A stretch of 64,000 bases of DNA, from contig CM060076.1 of NCBI GenBank assembly GCA_030533445.1, positions 4,406,501 through 4,470,500 on the forward strand, given 5' to 3'. The DNA comes from Cyprinodon diabolis (taxonomy: Eukaryota; Chordata; Actinopteri; Cyprinodontiformes; Cyprinodontidae). The notes under the pieces were generated by a model. The model had not been told where the DNA came from. It worked only from the letters and a program-made list of their open reading frames with translations, and did not search any database. A program made the translations under genes and the position numbers. Shown here piece by piece: positions 1-11,554 of the stretch (the first letter of the stretch is position 1; every line of letters begins with the position of its first letter).

Positions 1-3000
1 AGATATATGGAGTGGAGTGGTAATGAAAGCTCAGTTTGGAGCACTTTAGCTAGTTGGGCTCCGGTCAACGCAGCACACAGCTCCAGTCTGGGAATCGACA
101 CCTGCTTGCGGGGTGCAACTCTTGAGCGTGCCATGATGAAGGAGGTTGAGATGTGTGCCTGTTGATCTGTGGTTCTCAGATAGGCAACGGCTCCATAGGA
201 TCTCTCGGAGGCATCACAGAAGATGTGAACCTCGTTTGTAGTACCCGTGACGCTGTGAGGGCTGTAACAGCGAGGGATGGCGATATGCTTGAGATGAGAC
301 AGTTCTTCCTCCCATTCAATCCACGACTGAAGCAGATTTCCTTCTATGGGCTCATCCCATCCTCTCTCTGTACTCCACAGGGCCTGTACAATGAGCTTTG
401 CTCTTGTGGTGTAAGGACAGATATAACCCAGAGGGTCATACTGACTGGCTAGCACCTTATAAATATTGCGCAGTGTGACAGTTGTATAGGACACTGGGCG
501 ATGCTTGTATCCCAGGACATCAGTTGGGCAGTGCCAGCTGAGACCCAATGTTGACTCCTGGGGATCAAGGCTACTGAAATTTAACCACAGTTCACAGCTT
601 TCTGACCTGGCTGTAGTGGGCAGATGGGCAACCACCTCAGGGAGGTTGCTGGCCCACTGTCTTATCTCAAATCCACCTTGGAGGAGTAACTCTCTCATCC
701 TGTCGATAAGCAACTTAGCCTCTTGTGGGTCAGAAAGGGACTGCAGGCAGTTGTCCACATAAAATGCTGTATGGACTGATTCATAGATGTCTTTATGAGT
801 GTGTTGATGTTCCCTCACGTGTCTCTGGAGGGCAAATGTAGCACAGCAGGGGCTACACGTTGTCCCAAAGGGCAAGACTCTCCACTCATATACATCTGGC
901 AACCTTTCTGTTTCACCATCCCTCCACAAGAACCGTAGCAGGGGGCAGTCTTCAGGGAGCAGGCGGATCTGGTGAAACATGGCCTTTATGTCTCCACTAA
1001 CTGCCACAGGATACTGACAGAAGCGGAGGAGTACACCTAGTAGTGTAGGCCCCAGAGGAGGGCCTGGCAGGAGGTAATTGTTGAGGATGGTGCCCTGAAA
1101 CTCAAAAGAGCAGTTAAAGACCACCCTAGCCTTGTTGTTATGATGTACCATATGGTGTGGTACATACCAAGATTCAGTAGAACTTTTAATCTCTTCTGCA
1201 GTCAACTTCACCACATAACCAGAATCAACCAACTTCTTAATCTCCTGGTTGTATGTGCGGGCCAGGTCTGGATGTTTAATCAGCTTCCGCTCTGTGGACC
1301 TTAGCAGGCCTTTAACTACTTCCGGAGGGACATGTATCTGAGGGAAATCTTTCTTCCTCAGGAGAGGAGTGGCGTATCTCTCCACACCATCTACAGGAAC
1401 CCTGATTGTCTTAGCCTCCAATATGGCTATAGCTTCTCTGTCCTCCTTTGAGCGTGTGACCTCCTTCTCAGATCTATATATGGGAGCATCCAGTTGCCAC
1501 AGACGTTGAACATCCTGACGCAGGGCCTCAGCAGGAGAAAGGCATGATATATTTAGGCAGTGCAAGTCTCCCTGCTGTGTAGGCATACTACTGCTTGGAC
1601 CTTGGATGGCCCACCCTAGCTTGGTGCAAACAGCTACAGGAGCATGGACGGGGCCACGCCTAACTGGACGAACAGGAGTTATAAGGTGAGCATTATCTGA
1701 ACCAATTAACACTAGAGGCTGTATCTGATTGAATCCCTCCAGCTGCACTGGCTGTAAGTGGTAATACTTCTCCTTCAGGAGCTCCACTGGACACGACTGT
1801 TCAGCTAGGCTGAGCTGTTCAGCAGTAAAGGCATGTGCTATTTTATAACGTCGCTTTGGTTGGGCCTTCGGGGATACCTGGAATGAGACGTAGCCCCCCT
1901 TTATCTGGATCACATCTTGACGGATGGTGCGCAGAGATAGAGTTTCCTCCTCTGGGCATAAGCCTAATAACTTAACTGCAGCTGGGAGTATGATGGTCTT
2001 CTCTGAGCCGTCATCAAGGAGAGCATACGTGTCTAAAGATTTCTCCTGATGGTGTAACTGAATGGGCACCACCTTGAGCATTACACGACCAGAGTGACTG
2101 ACAGGATCCAGAAATACTCTTCTGGTACTCACTGTTAGGATGTTAGGGTCCCGGCTTCTAGCCTCAACCAGGTCATGAAGCACTAATAAGTGCTGTTCTC
2201 CACAGGTGGTGCACAGCTTCTTCAGAGTGCACTGTTCCGGTGTGTGTTTACGGCCACAGCGCCAGCATCTGGATTTATCCTTTAGCCATGTGGCGACAGC
2301 TGTGAGGTCCAGCTTCTTAAAGTTTACACAGCCACTGAGGTAGTGTTCTGTTCCTTCACAGTATGGGCAATATGGCTTAAACTTTTGTTTCTTCTTGGAA
2401 GGGGAAGAAGAACTAACAGCTTCTGCCTTGATATATGTCTTTGTCGGCATTTGAGAAGGATCTGTGCCATAATATATGGATGCAGACTTACTCTGTACTT
2501 TGGACCCTGTAGATGCTATGGAGTTACTTCTCCCCAGGCGTGGTCTGTCTGATGACTGTGTTTGAGTGGCTTGCCTGGATAACTGAAGAACTTGGGACTT
2601 GCGTTCGAGCCATTCAGACAGGTCATACATGTTATATGTGCGGCTGCTCCCAGTGCGTATAATGCCACGTGTGATACAGTACTCGATGAAACTGTCTCTG
2701 TAGCTAGGAGGGAGTTTGGTGAGTAACCTGTCTACATGTGAACCACAATGGAGCTCACTGGCTGCTACATCATCCATAGTACCGAGGAGACCTACAAGGC
2801 TAGACACTGCCAGGGAAAAATCTTCAAAGGCTTGAGGGTCACCAACCTTAACAGGAGAGCAGTTAAGGATAGCACTGAGTTCACTCTGGATTAACTGTCG
2901 AGGCTGTCCATATCTCTGTTCTAAGGCTCGAATTGCACTAGTGTAGGGAGTGCGGTCATGAATATAGCGCCTAGCAACTTGTAGAGCACATGGATGCTCT

Positions 3001-4214
3001 AAATGATCCAGCAGGATGTGATATTTATATTCCTCAGTGAGGTGTGCATGAGGCCCTAGCAGGCTGTCCAATCCTTTCTTCAGAAGTGCAAATTCACTCT
3101 CTCGGCCTGATCTGAATGTGACCAATCTAGGCTTTGGGATGCCGTATGATGATGCCACAATCATCTCCATCAGGTTTGGCTGGTTGACTTCTTCTGTCAA
3201 ACGTAGTGGGGCTGTTGTCTGATATGCACCTGGAGGGGTTGGATAGGCCGCAGAGTAATGGCTGGGAAAATCAGTAGGTGGAGCAGCATATTGCTGGCTA
3301 TAGTTCTGCTGTGCTGCCGCTCCCTGTGGTTGCTGATACAGAGGCGTAGCAGAGGCTGCAGCAAGGTTGTATGATGCTCCAGAGTGCACCTGGTTGGTGC
3401 TGCTTGGTAACTGCGGATGTTGGTATCTCTGACTGAATAAAGACTGAGCGTGATGTGGTTCGAGCTTCCCAAGCTGCTTAGATTGTGATACTTGGAGGTC
3501 AGGTTGTAGAGCAGGCTGTATCACATGTCTCACTCTAGGAGGTGGAGCTGATAACGATGCTGACTGACCTACTGGCTGGAAGGCTGTGTCTATCCGAGGC
3601 TGGGACATAGGTGGTGGCTGAAACGTATGCTGAGGTGCTTCAAATACATCTGGCTGTGGAACTGGCCATGGTGCTGTCTGTACCGTGGGGCTTGCCTTTA
3701 GCAATGATAAGGATGCAGCAGGTTCTACTGGTCTTAGTAGGTTCGCAGGTGTTCTGTTGTCCTGCCTTGCTGGTGCCAGGATGTTCAACTGATCCCTGGT
3801 ATGACTGCTGTGTATATCCACACTGCTAGACTGTGGTAGTAATGCAGGAAGGGATTCTGCTCTATTATGTTGTTGAGCATGACTGTGGGGCACGAGAGGG
3901 CTGCATGACCTACATGTTCGCTCTAGTTGCTCCACACGCTTGGTTAATGCACCACTGGTCTCCTTCATGGTAACTTGCATCTCATTCATTGCTTCTAAAA
4001 CACTGCCCCATACTGCCTCCATCTTGTCCCATCTTCTTTTCTTATCCTTATAAGATTCTTCTGAGCTGCTGCTTGTTGATGACTCTGACTCCTCCGGATC
4101 AGGTAGGTCATGCTCATACTCCGCCAGATGTCCCGGAAGCTTCCTGCTCCTGCGTGGACGAGGACTATGCTCATGACTTTTCTCCTGAGGAATGTTGTCT
4201 TGTGAAGATGTCAT
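1..4214 (-). CDS. BEL/Pao retrotransposon gag-pol polyprotein (partial, runs off the left edge)
   Basis: One minus-strand frame stays open from the ATG at 4214-4212 to the window edge, at least 1404 codons; the frame is closed upstream by a stop at 4275-4277. The N-terminal ~600 residues are gag-like and rich in Gln, Pro and Ser. A zinc-knuckle cluster follows (CPYC near residue 616, then CWRC and CTTC around 648-670). An aspartic-protease site with the core LLDDGSEKT lies near 724-736. Reverse transcriptase follows, with SGDIKAMFHQ near 1070 and the catalytic box FYVDN (a YVDD variant) near 1152. The RNase H-like start FCDASERSYGAVAYL is near 1330 and PRLELCAALTGAQL lies close to the edge. 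This order is that of BEL/Pao elements. RNase H remainder, integrase and 3' LTR would lie left of the window. No internal stop or frameshift is seen, so the copy looks young. It inserts copies of itself by reverse transcription and has no host role that I can infer. Confidence 0.92.
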   Translation of the reverse strand, partial: MTSSQDNIPQEKSHEHSPRPRRSRKLPGHLAEYEHDLPDPEESESSTSSSSEESYKDKKRRWDKMEAVWGSVLEAMNEMQVTMKETSGALTKRVEQLERTCRSCSPLVPHSHAQQHNRAESLPALLPQSSSVDIHSSHTRDQLNILAPARQDNRTPANLLRPVEPAASLSLLKASPTVQTAPWPVPQPDVFEAPQHTFQPPPMSQPRIDTAFQPVGQSASLSAPPPRVRHVIQPALQPDLQVSQSKQLGKLEPHHAQSLFSQRYQHPQLPSSTNQVHSGASYNLAAASATPLYQQPQGAAAQQNYSQQYAAPPTDFPSHYSAAYPTPPGAYQTTAPLRLTEEVNQPNLMEMIVASSYGIPKPRLVTFRSGRESEFALLKKGLDSLLGPHAHLTEEYKYHILLDHLEHPCALQVARRYIHDRTPYTSAIRALEQRYGQPRQLIQSELSAILNCSPVKVGDPQAFEDFSLAVSSLVGLLGTMDDVAASELHCGSHVDRLLTKLPPSYRDSFIEYCITRGIIRTGSSRTYNMYDLSEWLERKSQVLQLSRQATQTQSSDRPRLGRSNSIASTGSKVQSKSASIYYGTDPSQMPTKTYIKAEAVSSSSPSKKKQKFKPYCPYCEGTEHYLSGCVNFKKLDLTAVATWLKDKSRCWRCGRKHTPEQCTLKKLCTTCGEQHLLVLHDLVEARSRDPNILTVSTRRVFLDPVSHSGRVMLKVVPIQLHHQEKSLDTYALLDDGSEKTIILPAAVKLLGLCPEEETLSLRTIRQDVIQIKGGYVSFQVSPKAQPKRRYKIAHAFTAEQLSLAEQSCPVELLKEKYYHLQPVQLEGFNQIQPLVLIGSDNAHLITPVRPVRRGPVHAPVAVCTKLGWAIQGPSSSMPTQQGDLHCLNISCLSPAEALRQDVQRLWQLDAPIYRSEKEVTRSKEDREAIAILEAKTIRVPVDGVERYATPLLRKKDFPQIHVPPEVVKGLLRSTERKLIKHPDLARTYNQEIKKLVDSGYVVKLTAEEIKSSTESWYVPHHMVHHNNKARVVFNCSFEFQGTILNNYLLPGPPLGPTLLGVLLRFCQYPVAVSGDIKAMFHQIRLLPEDCPLLRFLWRDGETERLPDVYEWRVLPFGTTCSPCCATFALQRHVREHQHTHKDIYESVHTAFYVDNCLQSLSDPQEAKLLIDRMRELLLQGGFEIRQWASNLPEVVAHLPTTARSESCELWLNFSSLDPQESTLGLSWHCPTDVLGYKHRPVSYTTVTLRNIYKVLASQYDPLGYICPYTTRAKLIVQALWSTERGWDEPIEGNLLQSWIEWEEELSHLKHIAIPRCYSPHSVTGTTNEVHIFCDASERSYGAVAYLRTTDQQAHISTSFIMARSRVAPRKQVSIPRLELCAALTGAQLAKVLQTELSLPLHSIY

Positions 4215-4236
4215 GTTGTTGATTCGACCAATGAGA

Positions 4237-4253
4237 TCCGGCTCGAAGGACCA
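4237..4253 (-). other. BEL/Pao primer-binding site matching the 3' end of tRNA-Tyr
   Basis: Read on the minus strand the 17 bases TGGTCCTTCGAGCCGGA are complementary to the 3' terminus of animal tRNA-Tyr, as I recall it, plus CCA. The site lies 22 bp upstream of the polyprotein ATG. The LTR should end two bases upstream, at a CA at about 4256-4257. The outer LTR end at higher coordinates could not be fixed, because no second LTR is in the window to compare. Confidence 0.75.
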
Positions 4254-4255
4254 CT

Positions 4256-6294
4256 TGTAGAAGACTGTGTACGTTTAGATTGCACTAATTCCAGATATCT
4301 CATCAGTTGAATCTTCCTCGGTCAGAAGGAATATGTCCACTCCATCGGTGCAGCTCAAAAGGTTTATTAATGGAATAGAAGCAGGTACATTGGAGATGAT
4401 GGTACAGATGATGAGGTTTATATTTGGTTTTCTTAGGGATATGTATATGGATGTGTGGTTATATCGTAAAGAACGCACACAGGTTTCATACACACTGGAT
4501 TGAAGTAGGATTAATGGTGGATGCTATTTTGTGCCACCGAACCACCCAGAAGCATGGAAAACACAACTTATTCAGCTACGTAAAATTAGAACTACAAAGT
4601 GAACAGATGCATCATGGGTAATGTGGTACTAAAGAAACAGACGGACTTTTAACAGACCCAGATGCAAAAAAGTGCAATGTTGCAAGGAGTTTTGTGATAT
4701 CTGGTAATGCGTGGGTCCTCCTTGTGGCTGGCTACAAATCCATTCGGAGTTCCCCCAACAGCTCCAAAATGGCAATGCTGGATTAATGAAATGTTTTGAT
4801 GATCGTTTCCTCGTTCATTCCAAAAATATTCACATGGAGTGAAAAAATGCGTTCTCTGCGTCTCCTTGCTTCATTTCGATGTCTCCTTCTTGCAACAATA
4901 AGCGCTGCCATGTGTGCGCAATTACGCATACAGACCATTTGCACCTTCTTTTGAAACATGTTAAATATAGAGTCAGATACCGTTAGCAAAATTGCTTTCA
5001 GATTTAATAAATCACTTTGCGAGTGCTAAATTAATTTATTTACATGTTCCCCTCCCACAAGACGCACTTTTGCGTGTAAACGCCCCATATTCCATATTTA
5101 TTGCAGAAAAAGTACTAAATGGAAAAGAGGCGCTATTTAGCACGTTTTAAAGACCAAATCCTTTTAGCACGCTGTTGATAGATCAGTTTGTACATTTTTT
5201 AGCGTGCGCAGTGAAATAGCTCACGTTTTTATACACGCAAACCTTTGATAGATCCGGCCCTTTGTGTCATTCTGCTGGCAAGCTTTATTGAGATGCCGTT
5301 TTCATGTTCTCACAGAACTTTTTACATACCCGCACTGCCAAAAGTCCCAAGACAATGGTTCAGTGACCTTGGTGTTACTTATCTTGATGTGCAAATGTAT
5401 CTAAATTACACCCCTGAGAAATCTCTATATCTAGGTGAAAAACACCAGATCCAGTGATAAAGAAAAGCTTAGGGCGTACCGTCTTTGATGCCGTAGCAAC
5501 CTGAGTGTACCAATTGCTTCTGTTGTGATGTTAAAGGCTCATTACTAGTTTATCATACTCTTTATATTTGCTTTAGGTGATAATTATGGCACCACCAGCT
5601 ATAGATAAAGGAAAATTATGAAATATCCCTTTATAGTCCTACAGTGGGAAGATTTTGTTCCTCTGCTTTTAAAGGTGCATAATAGTCATGTTATGTAACC
5701 GGGCACAAGCCAGCTTTATTCTGTTAGCTCAATTTGAATTCTACACAGAATCAATCTGAAAGCCTCCTTTGGAAAGTATTCCCAAAAGGGCAGGAAATTC
5801 AGTACATAACTGATAGATGAAAATCTTTGCAAATCTGACCTGGAAGAATGCGTAAACATCTTTCACATCCAAACTGGGATGAATCATGTCCTTTCAATTG
5901 TTCTCCAAAAGAAACGGAGGGTATTCCAGCTAAAACCGGCGCATCTGTCTTTGTTTTGCTTAAGCCTACTGCTTCTGGTTGACACGCTGACGTCACACCC
6001 GTCACTGCATTTGATTTGTCCAAAAAAATTCTGTGTTCGAGGCTTATGCATATGCTGGTTTCTGGCGAGATGTTTTTTTTAGGAGTTTGTGAATCAAAAA
6101 ATCTCACACCAATTCATCTGGCTTGCAAAGTGAGATGTCTATATGTATAAAAACATATATCTATCTTAACACCAATATTTGTACATTCTGTATATTACTT
6201 ATTTCAAGTATGGTTCAGGAATAATTTCTAATAACCTTACACTGCTCTGATACTAATCGATGAAGTACTGAATCTTGTGGTTTGTGTGACACAG
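4256..6294. other. 5' LTR of the BEL element followed by unassigned repeat-like DNA
   Basis: The first few hundred bases must be the 5' LTR of the minus-strand BEL element, outer boundary unresolved. About 4950-5262 looks like a degraded DNA-transposon fragment: TTGATAGATC occurs at about 5174 and again at about 5246. No exon homologous to the receptor gene further right was recognised, so the missing upstream exons of the 6295 exon were not found here. Confidence 0.4.
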
Positions 6295-6405
6295 GTCAAG
6301 GATCAGGAAGATGTGGTCACTTATTCTGTTTTAAAGCCCAAAATGGAGACCGGCGTGGACATCGATCCCAGCAGTCTCTACAGTTGTGTCAGCACACTAA
6401 AATAA
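6295..6405 (+). pseudogene. Lone terminal exon of an ITIM-bearing Ig-type receptor (gene fragment)
   Basis: After an acceptor CACAG at 6290-6294, 36 codons stay open to TAA at 6403-6405. The peptide starts VKDQEDVVTYSVLKPKM and aligns with the last exon of the receptor gene at 20510-20596 (VKKEEDTVTYSAVRIKM). VTYSVL fits the ITIM pattern (V/I/L/S)xYxx(V/I/L), a docking site for SH2 phosphatases when phosphorylated. A possible polyadenylation signal AATAAA lies at 6732-6737. No upstream exons were found between here and the BEL element; they may lie beyond it, outside the window, or be lost. It could therefore be the end of a live gene interrupted by the BEL insertion, or a fragment. Confidence 0.6.
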
Positions 6406-7416
6406 ACCAGACAATATGACACACTGCATCATAACCTTTTCTTACTTGACCCGTAAAAAGGAAGTTAATATATGTTTGAACTGTTTTTTTCATATCCAGT
6501 TTATTATGAAGAAAATGTTACTGATCATTGTCTCCTTTTTATTGTAGGCAAATAAGTAGGTCCTCCAGTGTCACAGTGGTTTTTCACATTCAGCTGCTAG
6601 AGGGCGCCTGTTGCTCTTTCCATGACTATATGGACAAATCTCAGAAGGGAAATGAAAAGCCCATTTTCACTGACCTTAAAACGAAAACAGAAAATAAAAA
6701 GAAAAAAAGGCAGAGATCATACATTTTAAGTAATAAAACTAAGAAGTTGTATCAAGCTGCTGCATGTTGACAGAAAATGAATGTGTTTGACGGCTCTGTG
6801 GCTGTTCTCAAAAGTTTGCAAGTTTAAAAAAGAGGTGAAGACTTGTTGCATGCTCAGAGCAGACATTCAAAGCAGGAACTTTAGTTTATGCCAGCATTTC
6901 AGCAGACATTACATGCAAACCTTTTGTTGCGTGTGTGCCTTCATCATATGCAGCTTAAATTCCAATATCCAAACCACATAGATGTATGGGTGAAGGAGGA
7001 TATGCAAATGGAAACATTTACCATGTGGAAAGCCATTTCCCAAATCTGAAACTCAACTTTGGCTGCAGTTTTTACATCGTTTTTGCAACTTTTGAAAGTC
7101 AGATACAAACTCATGTGCCAAAAATTCTGTAGTCATGGTTGCCACAAAAGAGGCATTGCTACAATGCTAGAGTGGAAAGAGATTCCGTTTACATGTAAAG
7201 ATATTTGACCTTTAGTTTTCCTATTAGCTGTGAAAGCTATTCATTAGTTTTTAAGGCCTTTCATAGGAAAATCTGAAAACCTTTCCAGAAACATGTGAAC
7301 TATCATCAACTGAGCATTCTGGGCTGCTAGATTAGGTCCTTAAAAATACATATTCTGTAGCCCTTGGTCAGATTTTACTTTAATCTTCATCATGATTTTT
7401 ATTTTGGGCTGTAAAT
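6406..7416. other. Probable 3' UTR and flank, no gene seen
   Basis: This follows the receptor terminal exon. It contains an AATAAA at 6732-6737 that could end its transcript. The rest is AT-rich unique-looking sequence; short open frames here resemble no protein I know. Confidence 0.4.
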
Positions 7417-7418
7417 TA

Positions 7419-8502
7419 CCGTAAATCCTCTAATATAGGACGGGGCCTTTATTTCACTCAGGTACATCTTGGTCCAGACCATTATTGGAAAGACGCCAGA
7501 ATTAGAGGCAGGGCTCTATTTCTATTTGATGAAAACAGACTACCAGTGGAATGAATAAAAATGAGATTTTGTGTCTATTTGAACCTATAAAATACTAGGC
7601 TTATTTATTGAAAAAGTACGGTTACCATAATGGTATACAGAGCATTATTCAGACATCTTCCAGCAGCTGCAATTTTTCTGCATGACAATACCAAAAAAAA
7701 GACACAGAATGAAATCTTAGCCAAAACTGACTTGTGAAACAAAGTTTAAAAAAATAAATAAATAATGGAAACTGTTCTGCCATCACAGTAAAATTTTAAT
7801 TGAGGCAGGCTAAGTGGAAGTAGGCTACCAGTATCATATATTTCAATGGAAATTCAGAACAACGAAGGCCAAAGAAATTCTGTCATTTTAACGCTGCCTG
7901 GTTACCACCAGACCTAATCACATGTCTTTCAGATCAGAAGGACTGTGTGGCTGGTTATACTCCTGCAGCAGTGTGTCGCAGTGAGCTTGACGCAGACATT
8001 TTTGATTTATGCTCAATATTGAAGCATGGTCTGTGCTATACACTGTGGGTCTAGATACGGCCGAGGTGATGAGGAAGTGAGGTCGAGTTTAGTCTGACAA
8101 CGGAGGGACATGACGGCGAAAAAGAGGTGGAATCCAGGTGGAAAAAGGGTCCCAGCGTTCTCGCGCATCTCGCTCTTCTAGCTGGTCAAACTTCACGAGT
8201 TGTTTTCCGCGATTTTGGTCATAAAAACAAAACAAGCCGACCTCCTGTCTGTGGTACTGTCTGCACTAAGGATGGGACTTTCCATGCTAATGGCTTGGAT
8301 TCGTTAGCAAACATTGCCCCCTGTGGTACTTGTATGTTACTATCACAAGTTGTTGAGGACTGCCCAGGAACATCGTTGGTTCTAATTATAGCCCCGGCCT
8401 GTATAAGAGTCCGACCATTATTTACCTCCGCCAACAGCGAGACATGCCATTATTAGAGACCCGGCTGCTAATGGAATACAGAGCAATATTAGAGGATTAC
8501 GG
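7419..8502. mobile_element. Non-autonomous DNA transposon, ~1.1 kb, TA target duplication
   Basis: The left end reads CCGTAAATCCTCTAATAT (7419-7436) and the right end, reverse-complemented, CCGTAATCCTCTAATAT (8502-8486). These are near-perfect terminal inverted repeats, flanked by TA at 7417-7418 and 8503-8504. The interior contains one 109-codon open frame (8127-8456) with no recognisable transposase motif. TA duplication is compatible with the Tc1/mariner superfamily and relatives, but the family is not assigned. Confidence 0.75.
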
Positions 8503-8683
8503 TAAACTCATAAAAAACTGGATATGCAAAACTTCTTTTCCAGTGCACTTAACCTCTAGCTGCTATTTTTTTCTTTTGCGGCTTATTTATTCATAAATAA
8601 TATAAAGTACATGTATATCTGTCTTTATTTTTAGCCATTTTTTTAAGCAATGTTTACATGAAGGCTAAAGCGTTCAATTACAT

Positions 8684-9553
8684 TGTCATGAACCAAGGAC
8701 AGAGGGACCCAGTATTCAAGAAGAGACAGTCAGTAGGAAAGTTCAAAACGTTTATTAAATAAACAAAACAAAAGCGGAGCTGTGGCTTAAGGACACTGCA
8801 GGATGGGGAGCGGGGCACCGCTCAATCACAGACACTCTGCAGGAGAAACACAGGTAAGTGACCACGGTCATCTGACAGAAGATTTTCTGAGCTGGTCACT
8901 TACATGGTTTAACAGTCCAGACCAAGAATGTCCCCAAGAGTTGCAGTCCCAGAGGTCATACTGGAAGCTGATCCTGGTCAGGGATCCAGAACAGACAGAA
9001 ACAGACAGGATCCAGATCAGGAAGGAACAGGAACAGGTGGCAGGATCCAGACTTCCAGGCATCCACAAGCTCCCAGGAGGGTTCAGAGTCTGACTGGGAC
9101 CAGGAGCATGACCAGGTGGTCACGCACAGGAGCAGATAGGACCAGGTGCAGACAGGCAGGCTCAGTGGAAGAGGGTAGCCGAGACAGGACGTGGAACGTA
9201 AACTGGTCTCCTCCCTGGAGCCAGGCTTACTGGATAAAAACTGAACCTCCCCACATATTGAGCCAAAAACCCAGAGGACTCTGCTGGGGTGGAGCAGTGG
9301 ACGATCAGGAGACAAGACAAACACTAAAACCCTCTTTCCACTGGCTGCCAGGATCCAGGACATGAACCATAAAATAACATTGAACAGATAGACTAACAAA
9401 AGACAAGTAATGATCTGGCGCTGAATGCTCAGGCTGAACTGAATATAAACCAGAGGAAACAGGTGAGAGGAATAAATTATAATTGAGGCATGGAGGGAAA
9501 ACAGGTGAAAGGAATTACTAATTAAGGAGGAGCAAACAGGCCAGATCATGACA
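8684..9553 (-). mobile_element. Solo LTR of a Ty3/gypsy-type (sushi-like) retrotransposon
   Basis: The 870-bp unit begins and ends with TGTCATGA inverted ends, giving 5'-TG...CA-3' on the minus strand. It is flanked by the 5-bp duplication TACAT (8679-8683 and 9554-9558). On the minus strand it carries AATAAA shortly before its 3' end. These are the hallmarks of a single LTR left by recombination. Open frames inside it on both strands have no protein similarity I recognise. Confidence 0.8.
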
Positions 9554-9559
9554 TACATG

Positions 9560-11200
9560 GCAAGATATCTGGTTCATTCATTTAACAGTTAAATCAAATC
9601 ATTATTGTATATTGGCCCAGGTATCGGTATCAGATAGGATCAGGAAGAAAACGGATCGGTGCATCTCTACTGTCAGCTGGAGGGATAAATATATCAAGAT
9701 TATACTGGATATCCACATGCTCCACAGCAGCGCAATAAAAACATTTTTAATATACATGTATTTTTTTTTTTACTTTTAACTGAAACGATACTTAAAAGTG
9801 GTCAGGAGTGTGTTTATTTCTTATATTTTTGACTGTCTTCACTGTGTTATCAGTCAATACAGAGGTGGGATATTTGTCAGATAAGATAATAGTTGCTTTT
9901 AACACAAACAATGATTACATATTGAAGGACTAAACCTTCAGGGAAGTGCAATAAACCTTATACAACAACAATGTAACATAACAGTGACCATAGCAATTAG
10001 CTATTTTTGTTGTCTGTTCTTATGAAGAAAAAACATTTAAAATACTGAAGGGAAATGGCCTCTCTATTCAGCTGTGTCATTACCAGAGCTAAAGGTGCCA
10101 TAAACTCTATGTACCATCTGTTGTTCTTTTCTATTAAAACATTTTATGCGCTGATGTCTGTCCGATTTCTGTCCTCTCAGGCCACAGTGAGTCACAGCAG
10201 ATGGCTACCCTTACCTGAACCTAGTTCTGCTAAAGGTTAGAGGGAAGCTGTTCTTACTAAATGTTGTTCGTTTTCACAAGAACAGATTGCAATAAAGTTA
10301 ATGACTCTTCGCTTTCAGCTGGCCTTAGATAACCTTTCCTGCACTGGTATTACATAACTAGGTGAGTAATGTAATTATTAAGAAGGATATGAATAGAAAT
10401 AGGACCCATTGCATTGTATGAATCTTGATGTCACTACATGATTTAAAAAAAACATTCAGTCAGATCTGATCAAATTTGAGCTTCGACTGATTTTATTCTT
10501 TAAGGATGTATATGAATAGGATGGTGTTTATTGTTAATTAGTGCTAAATGAGTAAAATAAGAAGAATTAAAATTCTTTGCATGCATCGAGATAAGGGGAA
10601 CTGTTCACAGGTCAGAGTTGTCAGGACATTGAGCTGTGCCTGAGAGTGGCTGTTTGGTGGATGTGTAGTTAAACATTGAGAAATAATAGACTTGCTCTTT
10701 AAAACCACTGGAAAAAAATTACAACATCAAAAAAAGTTACGTTAGATTATGAATTTAAAACAAGACTGAATCTTTGATAGAAATATGATTTTTTGTTTTT
10801 AGTTTAAAAACATGTTCTGTGCCCTGCAAATAAAAAAATGCAGCAAAAGATGAAAGTTACTGGTAAACTACTTCACCGTACATTCCTTCAGAAGGAGGAA
10901 GTGACACATCTTCAGATCTGGAGCTGAAGAGTGTGTTATTTTTTTTATTTTATTTTTTTATGCACCCTTCTCCAAGCAAGCTTTATCAAGATTCAAATGT
11001 CATGCCTCAGTACGACTTGGCACCTGTCCATACAGATAAAAGTATAAAAAGCAGCTTTGGTGGCCATGGTTTTACTCAACTAGATCTGAAAAAAACATGT
11101 CTTATTTAAATCTCAAAGAAAACTTTGAGGTATTGTCAAGATAAAAATGACAATCACAACTGTGCAGGCAGGCTGAGGTCAAACATTTGGCATCATAATA
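9560..11200. other. Repeat debris, no gene seen
   Basis: About 9605-9670 has a GGTATCGGTATC stretch like that of the hAT MITE at 40059. About 10215-10235 resembles the L2-like 3' UTR (CCTGAACCTAGTTCTGCT), very degraded. The rest is AT-rich and unassigned. Confidence 0.35.
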
Positions 11201-11202
11201 AT

Positions 11203-11413
11203 TCAACTTTATTGTCATTCCACTGTCACAAGTACAGAGCAACAAGATTAATTCTCTGCATTTAACCCATTACTTTTGGAGCAGTGGGCTGCCAGGGTGC
11301 GGCACCCGGGGAGCAGTGTAAACTTAAGGGCCCCAGAGTGGCAGTGGAGGATTGAACTCACAACCTCAGGAATCAAAGCCCTATGCTGAAACCACTAGGC
11401 CACCACTCTCCCT
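11203..11413 (-). repeat. tRNA-derived SINE, copy 1
   Basis: Reads on the minus strand from a GTGGCCTAGTGGTT head to an ATTGTTGAATT-type tail, the same family as 23467-23699. The recurring body motif is the ACACTGCTCCCC-type block. Confidence 0.65.
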
Positions 11414-11554
11414 ATGAAAGACATCAAAGACTGCAGTTTTCATACTGAGAATTTGTGACAGTGAGAACACCACACCTACACTGTACTCTTAACTTCATAC
11501 ATCCTCCTGACCACAGTGTCATGTGTTTTGTCCCCACCTCTAAAAACATATGCA

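Noticed and set aside
153..762. Plus-strand open frames at the left edge
   Set aside because: They are antisense shadows of the BEL/Pao pol frame on the minus strand.
5799..6107. 102-codon minus-strand frame with a GCERCLR string
   Set aside because: Cys residues do not form a clear zinc-finger pattern, another frame overlaps on the other strand, and there is no splice or family evidence.
8127..8456. 109-codon frame inside the DNA element 7419-8502
   Set aside because: No transposase motif or protein similarity recognised; treated as chance within a non-autonomous element.
8956..9558. 200-codon minus-strand frame
   Set aside because: It lies almost wholly inside the solo LTR 8684-9553, has other frames open on both strands, and shows no known domain.
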